Origin: Anaeramoeba ignava | Taxonomy: Eukaryota > Metamonada > Anaeramoebidae | Reading direction: 5' to 3' | Assembly (NCBI GenBank): GCA_028826165.1 | Contig: JAPDFW010000114.1 | Location: 856,501 to 920,500, forward strand | DNA length: 64,000 nt | Shown: positions 60,001 to 64,000 of the stretch, in pieces | Numbering within the stretch: position 1 is the first letter of the stretch | Layout: every line of letters begins with the position of its first letter | Notes under the pieces: generated by a model | Seen by the model: only the letters and a program-made list of their open reading frames with translations | Database searches by the model: none | What the model was told of the DNA's origin: nothing | Program-made: the position numbers and the translations under genes

Positions 60001-61562
60001 TTTTGTATATTTTCTTTTTAATTCTTCAATTCGATTTAAAAAATCATTTTTGGAAGAAAGATCTGAAGAAAATTTTTGAGAATGCTTATGATCTGATTCT
60101 TCAGAATTTGTATATTCCGATTGAGCTTCCGATGTTTTTTTTTGGGTTTATTTGTTTTTAAAATGGAATTTAATTTTTGATTTTCATTTTGATTTTGATT
60201 TTGTTTTTGTTTTGTTAATTTTTCAATTTTATAAGAATGAATATTAGGATCTGTTTTTGAATAAGATTTTGGGATATCTCCTAAATTCATACTCTCTTCT
60301 AAAAGTGCATTTTCTTTTAAAACAGATTGAACTAAATTTTTTACATTCTTTTTGGAAAATTTTTTTTTTGAATTTAAAATTAATCTTTCTTTTTATATAT
60401 AAAAATATAAACCTCTTTTGATCTCATTGCTTGATATTTTTTTGTTAAAATTTGAAATGTAACACTTGCATTAAGTTCTGGAATATCAAAATTTTTTGTT
60501 TGAATTTTATCTAAAGTAATTTTTTCTAATTCAATAATTGATTGTCCAATTTTAGCATCTCTAATTAATAAAACAAACAATTTGTTTTAAATATTTTATT
60601 TGAATTTAATTTAAACTATTTTTATAAATAACAGAATAATAATAATAATTATATTAATATTAATATTTATAATATTAATATACTTTGATTCTTGACGATC
60701 CCAAATTTCAAATTGTAATTTTTGAGGAAAAGCAGAAAAACCAAGATAAAAAGTCTAAAATTTTAATTTAATAAATGAATTTTAATTTTATAAATGAATT
60801 TTAATTTAATTTAATTTAATAAATGAATTTTAATTTTATAAATGAATTTTAATTTAATTTAATTTAATTTTATAAATGAATTTTAATTTAATAAATGAAT
60901 TTTAATTTAATAAATGAATTTAATTTTAATTTTATAAATGAATTTTAATTTTATAAATGAATTTTAATTTAATTTTATAAATGAATTTTAATTTTATAAA
61001 TGAATTTTAATTTAATAAATGAATTTAATTTTAATTTTGTAAATGAATTTAATAAATGAATTTTAATTTAATTTAATTTTGTAAATGAATTTTAATTTTG
61101 TAAATGAATTTTAATTTTATAAATGAATTTTATAAATGAATTTTAATTTAATTTTAATTTTGTAAATGAATTTTAATTTAATTTTGAATTTATAAATGAA
61201 TTTTAATTTCTCACTTCATTCCAAATAGGATCACTGTTGTCAAAAATAATTCGACTTTTAAATCTTGTAGAATTTGGTGGATAAAAAATACAATAACTAT
61301 TTGAAATTGGTAAATTATTTGCTCCAACTAAAGTTAAAACTACCCAATTCATAAACTGTTTTTCAACTACAGATTGTGCTTCATTTGAATTAATTGAATA
61401 TTTTTCTCGAATAAGTCCTCTTGTTTTTGATATTTTTGATGTTTTTGTTTTGATTTTTGTTTTCGATTTTGTTTTTTGATTTTGTTTTTTTTTCAATTCT
61501 TGTTTTCTGGCTTTTCGTTTTTTTTGTTCTTCTTGAAATTTTTTTCTTGATTTACTTGACAT
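57083..61562 (-). CDS. C2-HELP-WD40 (EMAP-like) protein
   Basis: Eight exons (61215-61562, 60684-60754, 60413-60560, 59474-60347, 59119-59377, 58774-59034, 58462-58701, 57083-57856) encode about 991 residues. A Lys-rich start is followed by a C2 domain split over exons 1-3 (VVLTLVGANNLPISNSYCIF, DNSDPIWNE, FYLGFSAFPQKLQFEIWD). Then come a linker with a coiled coil (DFLNRIEELKRKY), the HELP motif (LEFVYGYKGTETRNNIHYNE, AKIGIVHN, QRFFLAHSSQ) and a tandem WD40 propeller (ATGQDGENPLICIWD, GDEVWGIATHP). HELP-WD40 proteins bind microtubules; the C2 domain suggests an added membrane or calcium link. One A missing from the A9 run at about 60135-60143 breaks exon 4; with it restored all phases fit. 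The C2 exons could be a separate gene, but the phase continuity argues against that. Confidence 0.83.
57865..58455. repeat. TTTGATTTAAA and GATTTA repeats in EMAP-like intron 7
   Basis: A 12-bp ATTTGATTTAAA unit alternates with two pure GATTTA hexamer runs (about 58018-58060 and 58335-58450). The whole tract lies inside the last intron of the EMAP-like gene. Confidence 0.88.
60762..61205. repeat. TTTAATAAATGAATTTTA-type repeat in EMAP-like intron 1
   Basis: About 25 copies of a 17-20 bp unit (TTTATAAATGAATTTTAATT and variants) fill the first intron of the EMAP-like gene. Confidence 0.88.
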
Positions 61563-61735
61563 ATTAATTAATAATTAATAATAAAAATAATAATAAATTT
61601 AAAAACAGAAATTAATTTTAAATAAATTGTAAATGCTAAATGTTTTTTTTTATTTTTAATTTTTAAATAAAAAAAAATGAAAAAAAAATTTTTTTAATTT
61701 TTTTCATTTTTTTCATTTTTTTCTTTTTTATTCTC
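61563..61735. promoter_or_regulatory. Bidirectional promoter (EMAP-like / TAF1C-like)
   Basis: The spacer holds a minus-sense ATGAAAAAAAA element at about 61678-61690 and two plus-sense TTTTTTTCATTTTTTTC elements at about 61696-61724. Apart from the A/T runs nothing else is seen. Confidence 0.45.
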
Positions 61736-64000
61736 GTGTCAAAAATTCAAAAAAATAATTTATTAAGTTGGATTTTTCCTTTTGATATTAATATTGGATT
61801 AGGAAATTTTGGAATAGCGTTTCCTCCTTCTTGGAGAATGACGCGTTCAAATCAAATAAATTTTTCATATCAAGCAAAAGAACCATTTAAAGTTATAAAC
61901 GAATTACCACTTGATCAAGAATCTGAAAAGGACACACTTGACAAAAAATCTTTATTAAATTTTGCAAATCCAAAATCATTATTTGTTTCTAATCAAATTG
62001 ATTATCTTGAAAGATATTTTCCAAAACTTCTTATTCCTCATGAAATTTTACAAAAAATGATTTTGGAGTCTCAAAAAGTGGAAGAAAATTTAAAGTTTCT
62101 TCGAGGAAATAATGTAGTTACAATTTCAACTAAAAAATCAAATTATGCTTTTTTTGTGCAAAGCTCATTTTCAAATGTAGTTGATTTTGGAATATTAGAA
62201 AAAAATCATTTTGTGAAAATTCAGAAATTGAAATTTAGTCATACAATTTATTCATTATCAACACTTTCAACTCCATCTGGAAAGTATTTTGTTGTTGTTC
62301 GTTCTTTAACTTCTATTGGAATAATTGAATTAATTGAAACAACTTATAAATCCATGGCTCAATGGATAAAAACCTTTTTTTTTCCTTCTTTTATTTCTGA
62401 TGTTTCTTTGAATCCTTTTTACCCAGAAATTGCTGTTCTTACTGAAAATAATGATATTTATATTTGGAAAAGTGGGGATTCAATGCTAAGATTTCATCTT
62501 CCAGAAATAAAAAAAAAGGAGGAAGAAAAATATATGAAAAAAAAGATACAGACAAAAGGGAGACAAAAAGGCAAAACGAAAAATTTGAAAAAAAGAAGGC
62601 ATTTTTATGAAAGCAATCTTTCCAGAATTAAGTGTCTTATTTATGGTTCTCATCCTCGAATTTTCATCATTTCAAATGGAAATTATGTTTATAAATTGGA
62701 TTTAAGAAAATCAAATTTGGATCCTAATCAAGATTTTGAACTCCCTTCAAATTTAACTTTTTTTGCTGAAAATCGTTCATTTAATCCTGAACAAATGACT
62801 ATTTTTATTGATTTTGAAGAACGTTTCAATCTTAATTTTTTGTTTGTTTCTGCAATGACAAGACATCCTATCGATAAATTTATTTTTACTATTGTTACAT
62901 CACTTCATGTTATTTTATGTGATGAACGTAATCCAAATGAGGTTTTGTTAATTTGGGATCATTATTTCCAACTTCCAGATATTCCAAAATTTGTTACAAT
63001 TTTAAATTTAGATTCAATGTTTACTGAAAGAAATGAAAGTGAAGATGAAAGTGAAAGTGAAGATGAAAGTGAAAGTGAATATCAAAGTGAAAATGAAAAT
63101 AATCAAAGTGAAAATAATGAAAATAATGAAAATAATGAAAATAATGAATATCAAAGCGAAAATAATGAAAATAATGAAAATAACGAAAATAATGAATATC
63201 AAAGTGAAAATAATGAAAATAATGAATATCAAAGTGAAAATAATCAAAGTGAAAATAATGAAAATAATGAATATCAAAGTGAAAATGAAAACGAAAATAA
63301 TCAAAGTGAAAATAATGAAAATAATCAAAATGAAAATAATGAATATCAAAGTGAAAATAATGAAAATAATGAAAATAATGAAAATAATGAAAATAATGAA
63401 AATAATGAAAATAATGAATATCAAAGTGAAAATAATCAAAGTGAAAATAATGAAAATAATGAATATCAAAGTGAAAATGAAAACGAAAATAATCAAAGTG
63501 AAAATAATGAAAATAACGAAAATAATGAATATCAAAGTGAAAATAATGAAAATAATCAAAGTGAAAATAATGAAAATAATCAAAATGAAAATAATCAAAG
63601 TGAAAATAATGAAAATAATGAAAATAATCAAAATGAAAATAATCAAAGTGAAAATAATGAAAATAACGAAAATAATGAATATCAAAGTGAAAATAATGAA
63701 AATAATGAAAATAATGAAAATAATGAATATCAAAGTGAAAATGAAAATAATGAAAATAATGAAAATAATGAAAATAATGAAAATAATGAAAATAATGAAA
63801 ATAATGAAAATAATCAAAGTGAAAATAATGAAAATAATGAAAATAATGAAAATAATGAAAATAATGAAAATAATGAAAATAATGAAAATAATGAAAATGA
63901 TATTGATATCGATTTTGAAAATGAAAATAATGAAAATAATGAAAATAATGAAAATGATATTGATATCGATTTTGAAAATGAAAATAATGAAAATGATGAA
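61736..64000 (+). CDS. TAF1C/RRN6-like RNA polymerase I factor, cut by right edge
   Basis: An uninterrupted frame of 755 codons runs from GTG at 61736 to the end of the window. Beta-propeller-like segments include IYSLSTLSTPSGKYFVVVRS, VSLNPFYPEIAVLTENNDIY plus IWK, and above all MTRHPIDKFIFTIVTSLHVI followed by LCDERNPNEVLLIWDHYF. The last pattern (HP...T.LH...D.R.P...L.W.H) is typical of TAF1C/Rrn6, subunits of the Pol I selectivity factor. From about 63020 the frame is a Glu/Asn/Ser/Tyr repeat. No ATG lies in frame after the promoter: the position where MSKIQ would begin is GTG, and the first ATG is at 61838. The 3' end is outside the window. Confidence 0.6.
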   Translation, partial: MSKIQKNNLLSWIFPFDINIGLGNFGIAFPPSWRMTRSNQINFSYQAKEPFKVINELPLDQESEKDTLDKKSLLNFANPKSLFVSNQIDYLERYFPKLLIPHEILQKMILESQKVEENLKFLRGNNVVTISTKKSNYAFFVQSSFSNVVDFGILEKNHFVKIQKLKFSHTIYSLSTLSTPSGKYFVVVRSLTSIGIIELIETTYKSMAQWIKTFFFPSFISDVSLNPFYPEIAVLTENNDIYIWKSGDSMLRFHLPEIKKKEEEKYMKKKIQTKGRQKGKTKNLKKRRHFYESNLSRIKCLIYGSHPRIFIISNGNYVYKLDLRKSNLDPNQDFELPSNLTFFAENRSFNPEQMTIFIDFEERFNLNFLFVSAMTRHPIDKFIFTIVTSLHVILCDERNPNEVLLIWDHYFQLPDIPKFVTILNLDSMFTERNESEDESESEDESESEYQSENENNQSENNENNENNENNEYQSENNENNENNENNEYQSENNENNEYQSENNQSENNENNEYQSENENENNQSENNENNQNENNEYQSENNENNENNENNENNENNENNEYQSENNQSENNENNEYQSENENENNQSENNENNENNEYQSENNENNQSENNENNQNENNQSENNENNENNQNENNQSENNENNENNEYQSENNENNENNENNEYQSENENNENNENNENNENNENNENNENNQSENNENNENNENNENNENNENNENNENDIDIDFENENNENNENNENDIDIDFENENNENDE
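63020..64000 (+). repeat. Coding NENNENNEYQSE repeat
   Basis: GAAAATAAT units with inserted GAATATCAAAGT segments stay in frame to the window edge. A 30-bp block with GATATTGATATCGATTTTG occurs twice at the end (63899 and 63956). Confidence 0.9.

Noticed and set aside
63014-63817. Minus-strand 267-residue Ile/Phe-rich ORF
   Set aside because: It is antisense to the NENNENN coding repeat of the TAF1C-like gene.

Overview
The window is nuclear DNA of a eukaryote. It is very AT-rich by eye, most genes have short GT-AG introns, and the proteins are eukaryotic: an eL34 ribosomal protein, VPS29, CCDC93, TAF10, NRDE2, a giant USP-type deubiquitinase, an EMAP-like protein and TKL kinases. A rubrerythrin suggests an anaerobic or microaerophilic protist. 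The BTB, TLDc, ankyrin and kinase families, with extreme simple-repeat content, would fit an Anaeramoeba-like metamonad. That species guess is inference only. No tRNA, rRNA, CRISPR array or recognisable transposon was seen.

Layout. 1-4.5 kb: a hypothetical gene cut by the left edge, then a redox-dead PDI with a KEDL tail. 4.6-15.1 kb: an accessory block of BTB and TLDc genes, fragments, a duplicated 1.1-1.3 kb spacer, a RING-kinase followed by a five-fold TLDc array, and a 143-bp satellite on both sides. 15.1-31.4 kb: a secreted 2H phosphoesterase, NRDE2 with a huge Q/N/L repeat, and a USP24/9X-like protein of about 2,948 aa (8 exons). 31.5-36.2 kb: an ankyrin-BTB gene and a TKL kinase. 36.7-45.1 kb: VPS29, a BLOC1S4-like protein, CCDC93, eL34 and TAF10. 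45.4-48.5 kb: two tandem paralogues with a CRN/RHS-type nuclease signature. 48.8-57 kb: rubrerythrin, an ankyrin-kinase with a roughly 550-residue insert, and threonine synthase. 57-64 kb: a C2-HELP-WD40 (EMAP-like) gene and a TAF1C/RRN6-like gene running off the right edge.

Most exon maps given here were derived by hand from splice signals and reading phase. The complete genes sum to whole codon numbers, which supports them strongly. Three themes cut across the window. A sense-strand TTTTTTTCATTTTT element lies upstream of nearly every start. Almost every long intron carries its own tandem repeat. Nearly every broken reading frame can be explained by a one-base change in an A or T run.
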